Numbered from the stretch's first letter, positions 1-12,679 are shown. The stretch is DNA of 64,000 nt from Tyto alba (GCF_018691265.1 NW_024881328.1:41797015-41861014), one strand, 5' to 3'. Numbers and translations are program-made. Notes: generated by a model from the sequence alone, not told the origin.

Positions 1-1950
1 GTTTTGAAATTGTGTGCACAGATGTCTGGAAACTTACTCAGCCAGCCCCAGATGCAAATGCAAAGCAGGTAACCTGCCCAAATGTCTGCTTCTGGTGTGA
101 TTGCCATATATTAAATTTTCTTCTGTATCCTCACTTTCCTAGCTGGGAAAGGATGTTGACTGAGACTTCTCAATGAGTTCACTTCTGTCTTGGTTACGTA
201 GCAGTTGTTTAAGCCAGCAGTTTTGATTACTTGTACAGGAAAGAGTGCAGATAAAATTCATTCTTACATCTTACTGAGACCTTCATCTCCTAAGTCTAGC
301 ATGTTACGGATTGATGGATTTGAGTCAGAGGTCAGAAATAAAAAACATGAGCCACTTGATTTTACTTGTGCTATCAGACAACTATTGTAGGGTGCTTGAG
401 GGTCTTTTGCTGGGTAGGATTTGGAGACAACCATTGCCTCTTTAATATTGGATCTGAGATACTGTGTGCAGAGCTGTGAAACACAGCTAGCCATTTCACG
501 TACTCAAATTGGGTAGGAAAACTGCAGCTTAGTAATCATTGCCCTATTGGAATGATTGTCACCAGAGGAGGATTAAATGTATAAATGCATGCAGAGTTAG
601 ATGACCATTTTTGCAAAGTGTTTCCATACTTGGCTGAAAAACTGCAGTGGGTAAAGATGCTTATTTTCCCAGAAGAGCATAGTAACAGTAATAATTAAAA
701 AGCCAGGTTTGACTGCATTAACCTGAGTCTTTATGAGATGGAATTCTAAACTAGACTTTACCTTTAGCATGCCACAGTAAAAACTGGATGCTTGGGGAAG
801 AGATTATGAGAAATGAATTAGGAAACTTGTCTGGCAAAGCTTTTTTCACCTTTTACCAACACACATGTAAATTGTGTAGGCTGCATGCCCAGTGTGGGTG
901 TAAGGCTTAGTTATGATTCAGCTAAATGGAATGTAAATGAAGTCTCCTATAATGAAATGAGTGGGAACATTTTGGACTTTTGTTAACTTCATAGTGTAAA
1001 AAAGATAATTCAAATAACTGCTTCTAACTCCTGAAAGATAGTTTTCAAAAACCTGATTAGAGACAGATAGATTTGGGGCTTTTGTTGAACTTAAACCTTC
1101 GATGAGAAATGTCTGTAAAATCCTCTTAGCCTTGGTGCCAAGCATGATTTGAGAAATGAAATCTTGAATGTCTGAAAGGCATAGACAAATTGAATTTAAC
1201 ATGGAAGGGCTGCCAATAGCTGGAGTTAGGCACTGTCTCTGAGCTGAAGAGCTATTGGAAGTGGTAGTAATTTTTAGTAAAACCAGTATTCAAGTAATGA
1301 CACTTTAATGACTTCAGCCAAGGGCCAAAAAGAATAGAGAACAAAGTGGGACGGTGTAAGTTAAGCATGGGTCAGCTGGGCTATCTCATCACCCTTGTAG
1401 TTCTGAACTAGTGAGTAGGAACTTAACCACCAGCTTTACCCAGAGTTAACAGTGGGATATTTGTTAGACGTACATTTTTATATGCTTCCAAAAATGACCT
1501 GATGTTGCAGGTGGTCTTGCAAGTGCCCGTAACTGCACTTCACCAGATTTTAGGAAAAAAACATCTTTAGAAGCTGAGACAATCAACTTTCTACTGTCCC
1601 CCACTGTTTTCTGAACTGCAGTTTGTGTGCTGAGCAGGTAGAATAATGCAAACAAAACAACGGTACATCATGTGAGGAGCGATTGTGTAGTCCAAATTGA
1701 ATTGTAGCACCTCCAGAATTGCAGTATTTACTTAAGATACATTTGCTGAAAGGATCACCAGAAGACATCAGGATAAGCATGTGTGTTATACCTCCAATTG
1801 GATGCTGATGAGGAGAGGATATACAATGAATATAAATATAATTGTAGGTGACATGAAGAGGCACATGAGCCTTAGATTATTTTGTAGATCCAATCCAGAG
1901 TAGTGAGTAGTGTTGAAAATTAGCTGTTCCAATAGCAGATTGTTTGATCA
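1..1950. other. Unassigned AT-leaning DNA
   Basis: I see no recognisable gene, RNA or repeat here. Open frames on both strands are under 100 codons, show no known motif and overlap each other in several frames, as expected by chance. Intron or intergenic sequence is the simplest reading. Confidence 0.6.
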
Positions 1951-1952
1951 GA

Positions 1953-1981
1953 TTTTTTTTTTTTTTTTTTTTTCCCCCCCC
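1953..1981. repeat. T21C8 homopolymer tract
   Basis: A run of 21 T is followed directly by 8 C. On the minus strand this reads G8A21, which could be the A-tail of a retrocopy lying at higher coordinates. The GC-rich block that follows shows no recognised gene, so the tail reading is only an inference. Confidence 0.85.
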
Positions 1982-2039
1982 TGGTGGAGGAGGAAAAGCT
2001 GGTTGTATTCAAAGATGACAGGGCGGGTCAGAGACTGGA

Positions 2040-2260
2040 GGACAAGCTGTGGCCATTTTCAGGAACGTAGCTGCCAAGGTGCCTGCCCCGGGCACGGGTG
2101 CTACGAGGTCGGGCAACGGCAGGAGAGTACAAAGCAGGGCAGGGTGTGCGAGGTGAGGAGCCCCAGCCGACAGCGAAACAGTCGCGGGGCTGTCACAGCT
2201 ACTGGAGCAGAGCAACGTGCCACGTGCAACCCCCTTGGGGGCAACGAGGAAAACTGTGAC
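2040..2260. other. Small CpG-rich block
   Basis: CpG dinucleotides are far denser here than in the flanks, and the block is clearly more GC-rich. A palindromic E-box CACGTG lies at 2221-2226. Frames on both strands stay open for about 125 codons (1910-2287 plus, 2009-2386 minus), but this follows from few AT-rich stop codons and I recognise neither product. It could be a small promoter-type CpG island, or a GC-rich insertion next to the preceding T tract. There is no TATA box or clear first exon. Confidence 0.35.
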
Positions 2261-2386
2261 AGCAGCAGGAGGGCACTGGGAAATTAAATGAGCAGGGAGC
2301 CCGCTGCAAAGCGAAGGGAGAGTACAGGGTAGATGCTGCCTTGCGAGTTCTCTGTTGTGCTCACGTACACAATGATGTGCAAGCAT

Positions 2387-5300
2387 GGGCAGTACCCAAC
2401 ACCTGAGATCCTGAAATAATTTGCATATGTGAAAGGTAGAGGCCTTACAGGGAACGGAGGTCTGGTAGTCTCTATTTGTGTTACATTACAGGCATGAGCC
2501 ATTAGATAAGGTTGAAGAATCTGTCTCTCGCTTCATGAAAGCCTGAAAAAATAATTACACTCTTTCCTTGGTGGGTAATAGCTCAACAAAGCAGTAAGTA
2601 GCTTACAGCGTGCTGCTCACTCTCCTAGCTGTGATTTACTCTTCTGCAGCATTTCAGTATGCTCCTGGTTGTCAGCCTTGGGACTGGCTAATGCATTTAC
2701 ACTCTGAGTATTCATGTCTTAAAGCTCATGTTACGACACGTGTCCTATTTGATAGGAGTGAAGATGCCTGAAAATTAGCCTGATACCTGGAAGTTTGTCC
2801 TTATGTTCAGGTGCTAGTAGACTAATAAAGGGCTGTCTAATCGAATGGAAGTGATCAAATTAAAATTCTGTGGCATTGGCATTTCCAAGCTAAAACTTAG
2901 AAGTCACAAATGGAGCTGGCTGGAAAAAGCCCAACTGACTAGAAACAGAGTCTGGGACAAGACAGAGTCGAGGTTGTTTCCTTGAGCTGAGAAAATGGCC
3001 AAGCCGCAGCTGCTAGTCTTGTCTGGAGCAGACAGCTGTAGAAAACATTTTGCTGTGCAGCAAAAGGGCAAATATTAGGATGCCATAAGATTCACTTGTA
3101 GTTTAGCTCGCATAGCTGAACTCTGTGTTCAGCTCCTGCCCTCCCCTTGTACCAGCGTTATTCTTAGGGGTGAAGCAAGAGCAGAATTTGCCCTGCTGGC
3201 AAGCAACCATGAAGCTCCTGATTTTATAGTTGAACGATAAAATGCTCGTTAATATTACACCACCATCCCTCTGCGGAGGCTGTTGCCTAACACCTGCATG
3301 GCAACAGGAGCAACTTGTCCAAATCTTTTCAGTAAGGTAAGTGAATTAAAGAAATAAGCATGAAGAAAAAATACTGTTAGGTGTAGCTTTCCAATAGGAG
3401 ATGGTGAATTTGAACAGTGGTTGGACAGCTACGTGAAAAGATAGTGTCTTGCTCTGCTTTTGGCCTGCAACAGAAGAAAATAAGTCTTATGCTCTTCTGG
3501 GTCATGCCCATGTAAAAAAATTAAAAGGATTTAAGCTGGCCTAGCAGAAGCTAAACTCTTGCTCAAGGGAGCATCACTGTATGGATGCAAGAGAACACCT
3601 TCAAGAGAGATTATTTTGATGCAAATAGCGTTGTGATTCACAAATGCCTGTTAAAAAGTAAAATGTTGATGTGCAGCTCTTACGCTGGGTAACCACATGG
3701 AAGCAAAAATATCTCAGTGTAGGATCTGCTTCTCCAGTGATCCCCATCAGTCAGCATTCATACATGTCGGCAGAGCAGTGCTGGGAAATGGATCTAGGCA
3801 GGCAGTAGATACAGGAATTGAGTATAAATCTGCAATTCTCATTACCTCAGTACTCCCAGAATAAAATCATAGGTCTTTAAAGTATATTCTTTTTTCTTTG
3901 AAACCAGTGGTAGATTCACAAAATTATAAAACTTATGAAGAGTATGAAACTTTAGACATGCTCATGACATAGTGTATGTTTCTTGTGTTTTTTGGTTTGT
4001 TTTTTTTTTTTGGCACTAGAATAAGGTCTTAATATTCAAAACTGCCCGAACATTTTCTTCCTGTGGATTTCTGACAGAAGCCGGATCTGGAAGTTAAACA
4101 ATTGCAGCTTTTTAAAAGAGAATGGGTTGGGAGCACCAGTGTCATGATGCACAGCCGGAAAAGAATTTTTGCAACAAAAAGATCTGTTAATGAATTCCGA
4201 GTATTTATAGCTCTGTGAGCTTTCCTGCAGAGTTTATCTCCATGGGAAGTTATTAGCTCAAAAGTCAGCTTAGTCACAAGCTGCTTATAGGGAGTATTTC
4301 TATTTATAATATTCTCATTTCAGTAGCTGGTGCTTCTATGACATGATTATTTACTAGTTGAGGTGTCCAGTACAGCTTGGGTCAAAAATTATTCCTTTAG
4401 ATACAACTGTCTTAACAGGGAAAGAGCTATGCAAGCATGACAGGTAGAGGAACACACGCTATGTGAGGCTGGGATGGAAGAGAAGAGAGAGAGATGTTGA
4501 AGCCCTACTGCTTGCCCAGTAACCCTGCATTTCCTCTGAGCAGCAAACCAGGTGTTCCCATGGCAAAGGGAGTGGAATAGTGGGAAATGTAACAGTGCTA
4601 ATGTTGCGCATGTTATTTTTTCATCCATTTACTGCTTTATCTGATCAGTGGTTTCTGAAGCAAATACGCCTTTTGCAGCGCAGGGTGAACGGGGTGTACA
4701 TATGTCAGCACAGCAGAACAGCTTGGAGCATGAACTGATACTAAGGCCATTCATGCATGTGGTAATTTGTTTTATAATAGCAGCAGAAAGCCTGCTCATG
4801 CATCGGTGAGATGCAGCAGCCTGCTAGCCATCAGGGAATTCAAATACGATTGTTGACCGGGTATGCTAATAAATATGAACTTACACCCAGATGAATTTTA
4901 TTGTGTTTATGGCCCTGCAGAGCCTCCCTGTTTGTTGCCACTGCCACAGTGCTGGGGCATGAATCTTTGGGCTGGTTTTGCAAGCCTCTTTCTGCAGAAA
5001 GTTGGGTCTGAAGAAGCTGTAATCCCTTCCCGCTGTTGGAGCTCTTGGTGTGGATCTGGCTACGTTGCTCCTGCTGGAATGCACCCACGCTAGCCTGCAA
5101 GTGGCAGCTGCAGCTCAGTTGATACGACGGTTTACGCTATTCGGAGCTATTTGGAGTCTGATCGTGCCCTTCAGGGATCGGCAAAGGGGGAGGGAGGGGA
5201 GAAAGTGAGAAATGAGGAAAATGAAGGCGAGAGCCTGGGTGGCAGTTGTGAAAAAGCAAAACTTGATTCTTCCATCTTGATTCTGGTTTTAGCACCCTGC

Positions 5301-5870
5301 TTCCATGTGCCCTGCGCAGGCTTTTTTTTTTTAGGTTTCTCAGTGAGGTTTGACTTAGAGGAAGGCCTTAAGATCAAGCGTTGCCTCGGTGACATGCTGC
5401 CCTTCTAGAGCAGCTTTCACTACCAGCATATCAAGAAAGTTGAGGTTTTATTTGGAGCACCAGTTATATTCATGGCTGTTTTACCGAATGGCAGATGTTA
5501 CTGTTCTTTTCACAAGGTGCAGTGTCACTATTTCTGACCTCCTAATCACCGAAGGTCATGCCCAAGAGGGTTCCAAATTAGATTGACTTTAATTATAGCA
5601 GGAGACTAAAAGGGAAATTGAAGTGTTGAAGCCCACTGTGGAAAATAGGGAATGTAGCCGTAGGTTTGTGTAGTGTTGCCCTGAGGTCAAATGATGCCGG
5701 TGTGCGAGTGTGCTGTCTGTGGCAATGTGCTAGAGTTCCCTTGCCAGAAGAAAACCTGGGCTAAAGTCAGGACGAGGTGGGATCCCAGGTGGATCCAAGG
5801 AATGCTCTTAACCAACGGGGAGCAGTCCCACCGGGCCTAAACACAGCCAGGTGCTGAGAACAGGCTCCAG
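2387..5870. other. Unassigned DNA
   Basis: No gene or transposon is recognised. A perfect donor-type site (AAG then GTAAGTG, GT at 3337) has no matching strong acceptor upstream. A T12 tract ends at 4011. A G/A-rich stretch around 5185-5235 carries closely spaced G runs. Short open frames at 4840-5100 overlap on both strands and have no known motif. Confidence 0.55.
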
Positions 5871-6127
5871 CAAAAGCCCAAGGCAAGGTGAGGTGATGGA
5901 CCAGGGATGGAGTCCAACTAGGAGGTCAGGAGCAGACAGGGCCAGAGACAGTGCTGGAAACAAGCTACCTGCATGCTGGAGAGAGTTGCACCTACCATGT
6001 AGCTCAGGCCAGGACTGGGCACCCAAGGATGAGCTAAAGTGAATCCCCTGGCCCATGGGCAGGGGTGCAGGTAGATACCCCCTGCGCAGGGCAATTAGGG
6101 CCCATTGGTACCTCAGGGCCCTGACAG
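5871..6127 (+). repeat. Unrecognised dispersed repeat, copy A
   Basis: This GC-rich segment aligns over roughly 255 bp with 51844-52101 in the same orientation, and its first part aligns weakly with 42986-43082. The clearest blocks are the stretch around 5991-6020 (CCTACC, then GAGCTCAGGCCA-like sequence) and the end around 6089-6123, with GGGCAATTAGGG, then TTGGTACC, then a CAGGGCCCTG palindrome. Copy A and copy B differ by substitutions and small indels, so they are old or divergent. I do not recognise it as CR1, nor as the LTR family seen at 33 and 39 kb. It may be part of another LTR or a satellite-derived unit. Open frames across it are a by-product of GC content. Confidence 0.6.
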
Positions 6128-8339
6128 ATTATCAGCTGAAACTCTTCTACCTGAAGCTGAAGTCAAGAAATAACATTGGACTTCTTAAGTTTCAGTTTAG
6201 CTTTCGGATGGTTTTGAATCATTCCTGGATGGTCAACATAGGGACAATTTACTGTGTGTCCTTTTTTCATCTCATACAGGGAGCAATAAACACTGACTCA
6301 GCTGTCCGTGTTCAGAGAGTTTATCACTCAGTGCTTAGGCTGCCTTAGCAATTGCAGAATCGATGAAGACTGCAATATCAGGCTCTCCTCAAATCCAGCT
6401 CCTAGCAGCCTCTGTCTACTGTGGTTAAAGCCATTAGCTGCGCTCCTTCACCAAAACCTCTATAATGCCACTCATTTACTGTCACTGGGTGTTATTAACT
6501 GTTGCTCAGGACCCCTAAGGGTGTATTTTCTTTTATTAAATATGCTAAATGGCATTCCTGACAACCCTTTGGGAAGCTGAGGTTGCCTTGAGTTCTTGGT
6601 TGGTGAGGCAGCGCTGTGATTCATAAAACCGCAGCAGTTCAGCTGAAACCTACCCTGCAGTGCCTGAGTTTTATGACATCAAATCTCTCAAAATGTGGGT
6701 CGTGAACCTGAGATACCCCAATGCTAGCATCTTCATTTGCAATGAGTTTCACTGAAATGTTCACAAAAGTCTGCAAACCCCGCTGCCGGATTACTGGGCT
6801 GTAAAGCATCAATTTTTGACAGATTTATTTGGGTTTTGACATAGACTGAAGACTATGTGCTACCTTAAATGTTGATGACAATGAACCGAGAATCAGCCTT
6901 ATTTCACCAAGCAGAACTGGAGCTGCAGATGTCTTTCCAGCTAAAAGGTCAGCTGGAAGCACAGACTGCCACTAATGTGCCTTGTCACAGGCAGACCTTT
7001 TGTGTGATGTCTGGAGTGATGGGCCCTTGACTCCAGACAAAACACGATCTGCTAAGCCATTGCTCTGAAGGTCAGCCTGAGAAATAAGACTCCTAACCTT
7101 CATTTATTTACTTGATGTTACTCCCTCCTCATGATGTTTCTGTCTTTCAAGACCAGAAGGAACTTGCTACCATGCAAATATGTGTTCCCAAACATCTCCA
7201 TCTTCATAACCTAAAAGCAGGGAGATGTCTGTCAATCCACAAAAAGCATGTTGTGTCAACCCTGATAATGAAGAGCTCCAAACAAAACAAAGCAGTAAAA
7301 AATGTTTCATGCTGCTATAAATCACTTTGAAATGAGGCATGCCAATGCCTTGTGTGGAAAACTAAAATGATGCAAAGAGGACTCAGGAGCTGGCAGCATT
7401 TCATAGTTCTTTCCAATCATCCCACATAGAACTGACTTTATTTCTAGTTGCACATGCAGGTTTTTACCCCTCAACCTTGCTGGCGTCTCATGTTGACATC
7501 AGCAGGAGCCTTCACCAAATACATTTGTCTTTATACTGATACTTTTTATAGAATTGGGCTGCTTGCCACTCAAGGAAATTGTAGTTTCAGAGAGGTTCAT
7601 GTGGTTCCTCAGTATAATTCATTCCCTGAGAGGATTAAGAAAAGCTTAAATCTGGCAGCATGACTCTTTTGCCTGTAAGAAGCAATGAGTATTTCTTACC
7701 CAATCTGACAGAAGAAAACTAAGACTCATTTGGTTTTTAATAAAAACAGAATGTCACTAAAAATAAATGAAAGCTTCAGCTGTCTTCTGCAGAGGAGAAA
7801 CATCCCAGTGTAAGCTCTAGATAGCTACCATTACTTGCCCTGTTCAACCCTCAGCTAAACAGAGCAGGACTGTATAAGTATGCAGAAGGATGGCAGCAAC
7901 GTTTATTTCCTCTGACCAGGAAGCTATAAAATGTTCCCTTGGTGAATCACAGCTAAGATGCGTGTGGAGGAGCCCGGGGCAGGATACATCAGACAATTCA
8001 TACTTTTGTTTTCCAAGACAATTTAAAGCTTTAAGTGAAAGCGAGTATACAGAAGGTTCCGAGATGTGTCTTGTGAAAGCTTCCGGACACTGCCTGAGCC
8101 TTTCATTTGTGCGATGCACAAATTGTGCAAAGCTGTTTGTGCAAAGCAGGAGGAGGTAGGGCACAAATGTCAAGTGCTCCTCTTTTGCATGCTGTTACTT
8201 GTCAGCAGAGGAATATCTATATGGCTAAAGGGCAACTCCGTGGTTATCAGTCAATCTAGAGGAGCAGGCTTGTAGTAACAGCTGATGTTTTGTAACTATT
8301 ACAAAGTATGAATTAAAAATCGGGTTATAAATGCCTGAG
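6128..8339. other. Unassigned DNA
   Basis: Nothing recognisable. Open frames reach 109 codons (7844-8173 minus) without motifs, and the opposite strand is open over the same interval. Confidence 0.55.
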
Positions 8340-8381
8340 AGCTTAAGTAACTTGTGATAAGTAGCTTAAGTAACTTGTGAT
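8340..8381. repeat. Two-copy tandem duplication, 23-bp period
   Basis: A 19-bp unit beginning AGCTTAAGTAACTTG occurs at 8340-8358 and again, identically, at 8363-8381. This is a simple local duplication, probably replication slippage. Confidence 0.9.
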
Positions 8382-10156
8382 CATAGCTTTGTGATACTGA
8401 ATGTTTGATATGACAGACAACCCAATGCCTCCAGAAATAGATAGTGGTATCAAACTTTTACTTGTCCAAATCTTTTCAGATGCCTTGAAAGGAAAAAAAA
8501 AAAATATTCTTCTGTACTATTCTGTACTTTTATGTGCTTTTGCTCCTTTTTTGTTTGGAACTGGAAATTTAGTCAGAGGTTTGTCCCTTTCTTTCCTGCA
8601 GCAGTTGTTCAGCTTTTAAGTGCTATGGAAGAAAATGGTGTGCAAGGCAAGAGAGCACTGCCTGGACCTCTCCTCGATATTTTGAGGAAGGGAGGGAATT
8701 GTTTGCTTAGCTGACAATGGAGCTGGGCTCTCCAAAAGCCAAGGTAGCACTTCAGGTGGTAATGACAACCTAATAAAATTGGATCTTAACTATTTGTAAG
8801 CTGGAAGAAAACAGCATGGAAAGAATATTTTCTACTAGAAGGGGACTGAGTTGGTATTTCAGTCTGAGCTTTTGTCTGAGCATGCACAGAAGTTAAACTG
8901 GACAAAGAATATGAATAAAAACTGTTTAGTGGGTGCCAATAAAACCAGTCACTAACTAAAGACTACTTGCTGCTTCCAGCCAAATCATCAGACTCAAGAC
9001 CCTTCCTCCACCTCCATGGCAGAGGTTGCTGGTTAAGTCAGTCTGTGTTTTACCCCGATGGCAGCACTTTTCCTGGAACATGTGAGCTGCTATAATAAAT
9101 TTACCCTACTTGGACTTAGCAGTGTAAACCTTCAGTACACTTCTGTAATCCTGGCTGTGCAGCTTTGCCCCATATGGCTAGCCTGGCGGGATTACTTGAA
9201 AAAATGAGAAACTTGTGGCTAAATGTAATGCAAGCCCCTGAAGTGTGTGCATAGTTCCTCAAGGGTTAACATCTGAGTCCCCTGCAGTACTTTGTTTGAA
9301 TAGGTTTCTTGGCAGGGGTGACTATCAGTACACCAGGCTTGGAAGTATTGATTTAACCGCTGGACTGTTATCTTGGAAGTTTTGAAAGACCTAGCCTCCT
9401 GGCTCTTACTCTCTGATCGTCACATAAAGGCACGCTTTCCTGTGAGCCAGCTGAGAACTAAGCCCCAGAACTGCTTTGTAGAGGCACTTCTCCCTGCTCT
9501 GAGCAGGACTTGACCTGTGTTTGTGGCTAAGGATTTGCACTTGCTCCGCTCTCAATCTCCAAGGATCTCAACTCACATTTTTGACTCTTAGTCGCAGAAC
9601 TGTAGTCTGAGGGAAGGTCAGTGTGGACAACTTAATTCTCAAAAGGGAAAGCTGAGATGAAAATGTCACTTCGGTGAATAGGGGTTTTAAGTGTTTCTCT
9701 TAAAACAAGCATTCAGCAAAGCTGAATGACCAAGGCTTCTATACGCAAAGGCCTCAAAATGATCTGCAGCTGGGAAAATGTATTGAGCCATCTTAAGCAT
9801 ATCAGTTTTCTCACAATCATAGTTTATCGACAGCAAGACAGAGCCATACTCTGGTCTGCTTACATGATGATCCATTACCACCACCTCTCTGTGTGGGCTT
9901 ACACTTGCCAGTACTCTTCCACACCAGCTTCCTTTCTTTTTGCCTGCAAAGACCTCTTTCTGCACCGGGGTGTATTTACCACTGGTGGGTAGTGTTTAAA
10001 CATCTGCAGTTGGAGGCTGAGACACAGCTTCAAGTGCCATATCGCAGAGCAGAGCCAAGTTCATGCCTGACCTAAGAGTGAAGTTAAATAGTTCTACTCT
10101 GGGAATCAGTTCAGTGTGGGATCAGGCCTTATTCAAGTCTTAATTGCTTCACTGTT

Positions 10157-10160
<4 letters not shown>
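8382..10160. other. Unassigned DNA
   Basis: No gene or repeat is recognised apart from a short A-rich run near 8492-8503. Open frames of up to 92 codons at 9687-9992 occur on both strands and show no domain. Confidence 0.55.

Positions 10161-10203
<43 letters not shown>
10161..10203. repeat. Perfect A43 tract
   Basis: Forty-three consecutive A residues follow TTTATT. There is no typical polyadenylation signal 10-30 bases upstream and no recognisable gene body before it, so a retroposed-tail origin is not supported. It is probably a mononucleotide microsatellite, and its length is likely to be polymorphic or error-prone in sequencing. Confidence 0.95.
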
Positions 10204-10204
<1 letters not shown>

Positions 10205-10327
10205 CACTAAACTGGGCTGGAGCATGACTATGAACAGTTGAGCTATTTAGCTGGAGTGCTTAGTACAAAGCAGTACAAACTTCATAATAACTTTCAATAA
10301 CTCATGTTTTGTCCCTTCCCTCTGCAG

Positions 10328-10388
10328 AAGGAAAATGGACTGATGTCATTAACGATTAATGACTAATGATGTCATTTTTTGTCATTAA
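10328..10388 (+). other. Candidate short terminal exon (speculative)
   Basis: A very strong acceptor-like sequence ends at 10327: a pyrimidine run of about 17 bases, then GCAG. After it, one frame reads 12 codons (KENGLMSLTIND) to a TAA at 10364-10366. Another frame reads 9 codons to TAA. An ATTAAA lies at 10383-10388, followed by T-rich sequence. This is the arrangement expected of a short terminal exon, but a 3' UTR this short is unusual and no upstream exon can be linked. I do not recognise the peptide. Confidence 0.15.
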
Positions 10389-12589
10389 AATAACAGAATC
10401 AAGCAGTTTGTAGACTGTGCAGGAAAAGAATAAGTAACTTGCTTGTTGTACTTTATTTTGAAACACTCTGATAGCTAAATACTCCTAGATCCTGTGAGTT
10501 GATGAATACATAATATGTAAATGTGATCGGTTCTGCATAAGCTTATGCATATTCACAGTGGTGCAGGTGCCACGAATGCCATACAGCACAAAGCCACGCC
10601 AAAGGTTGGGGTCTGGCCTGCAATCTGACTGCCTGCAGCTGGTGAGCTTCCAGTCTCACAGGCATCAGTGGCTTCATCCAGCGCGACAGGAAGCACAAGC
10701 ATATAAAAATGTTTGTCCCGAGTTTGAAGTAGCTTGAGTCTGTGGCCTGGGAAGAGGAAAAAGCCTTCTACTCTCCGTTCAGATTGCATAAGGGAACCTG
10801 TGAAAGCTGATGGGTGTTAAAGTATCAACCTGTCGTGGTCTGCATTGCAGGAAGGCACTCGCTGAGCACACAGCACTGCTGCTGTATCACAGAAGGCTTT
10901 TTGTTATAGCCCAAGCTTTCTGGATGGGGTTCAGAGAAGCTGCTGAGCCATGAACAGTGCAGGTTAAGGTGACCCTAGTGTTACAGTTCATCCTCTCAAT
11001 GTTTAGGCTATTTTTATCTTGTTACTGTGCAAAGTATGTGGCTTTCTAGGTGTACTTGCGTAACATGCTCTGGCGATGCAGTTTATCAATCAGGTACATT
11101 AACTGCATGAGTCTGCACAGCCTACGCTGGCTGACAACAGTGAACAACAGTCCAGAAGCTGTTCATGTGTTTCACCTGACTGGTGATGAGGCAGGTGGAG
11201 GCGTTGGGGGCCTCTTGGCAGTTGAATAACTGCTTCACTGCATAAATTTCATACATTGGTAAAAATAAACAGATTCCTGAGTAGTCGCTTAGGCTTATAG
11301 TAACTGTTGATAGCTTGCTAGCTTGACGTTGATATATGTGATTTTTAAAAGTGTTAAATAAGTATTTCCTTATTTGTGTGGTGCAAAAATGTTGCTTTTA
11401 CTCAGAGGGAAAGAATATGCACAAAAGCTAGCAAAAGCAGAAGCCTGCTTTCCAATACTTAGTACTTGCTGCCAGAGGAGGAAGTGTGAAGAATACAGTG
11501 CTTCAGTGGGCACCTTCTTGGTACGGTTTGAGAATCCCTTGCTACTGTTCACCTCATGGCAAAACTAGGGCAGAAGTGTTTGCTGGGAAGCTCTCTGCAT
11601 GCACGGTGGGAGAGGAGATGCTGTTTGCTACTACTTACATTTATCTGCGTGCAGTATCACCAGCTTTGACTTTTCCAGGCCGATGTGGGTATTACCCTTT
11701 AAAAAGGGAATTATGTAAGACAGGGAAGGAGGACTGTGGTGGAGGATGATAGCAAATAGGGGAAGGAATGTATGAGATCACTACTGTCCTCTAAAAAGAA
11801 GGACAGCTAGGCTATATGGCTTCTGTAAGGTAATACAGTGTGCACGGCAGCTGGGAGAACATGAAAGGCTGCGGCAATCGAATGTAAAGGTCATTCTGGG
11901 AGCAAATGACTTAGCCATGCTCTAAGCTGAGATGGTTTTGTCTCTAGAACTTTTGCTTTTACAAATGAGCACTTCGAAGTGCAAGAAGTGGTGAAGTACA
12001 AGTTTCCAGTGCAAATCTGTGCATCCTGGGAATGTGTATAAGGGATTGCCTATGTGGATTTCCAGTAAAAGTACTTCCAGGAACTTGAGCTATCCAAGCA
12101 AATCTTTTGAGTCAGCTGAGGGGCCAAAGTCCCATCGTCTTGTATGGTGCAGCACGCAGAAGAATAAAACAGGGAACAGAGGAATGCAAATATTGTACTT
12201 GCTCTCGAGACAGGCTAGCCATAATCTCAAACATGAACCAGGGATGGGAGGTGCAAAAGCGAAGCTACTGTCCCACTAATAATGTGGAATTGGTGATAAA
12301 TGGAGTGAAGATCCCCAAATGAGACTAAACTGAGTGCTCAGGTTGGACTGCAATCTTATCAGCGAGTTTTTGCTTCTGTCTCTTCAGGAAGAACTTGAAT
12401 CAGGCGGTATTAATGACTCTGAAAACAGCTAGAAAGGGCATATTATGATTTTGGTGTCTGGGAGCGGGGAGGAAAGAATAGGTAGTTGCTAGTCATGAGG
12501 CAGGATAACTAGCACTGCAGCAAGCAGGTCAGATTTAAAGGGTAGAGTTTCCTTTTTGAACAAGAATTTATTATTTTCACTGCATATCA
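10389..12589. other. Unassigned DNA
   Basis: No recognisable gene or transposon. Open frames of up to 87 codons at 11370-11749 and 12019-12322 overlap in different frames and have no known motif. Confidence 0.55.
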
Positions 12590-12679
12590 GTTGCTTTCTG
12601 AAAAAAACAGAATTCAGTTTCAATGAGGAGGGACTGGAACATGTCACCTTACTGCTTGTCCTTCACAACTCTGGGGCAG
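12590..12679 (+). other. Candidate 90-nt internal exon (speculative)
   Basis: A moderate acceptor (TTTTCACTGCATATCAG) precedes 12590, and a strong donor (CAG then GTGAGC, GT at 12680) follows. The frame between them is open and reads like coding sequence (FNEEGLEHVTLLLVLHNSGA). A second acceptor lies inside, at the AAACAG near 12610. I do not recognise the peptide and no partner exon is identified, so this may be a chance splice-site pair. Confidence 0.13.

Noticed and set aside
3260..3342. Exon before the AAG-GTAAGTG donor
   Set aside because: A single perfect donor is expected by chance in a window this size, and no convincing acceptor pairs with it.
10161..10203. A43 tract as the tail of a processed pseudogene
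   Set aside because: No gene-like body or properly placed polyadenylation signal precedes it and no flanking duplication was seen.
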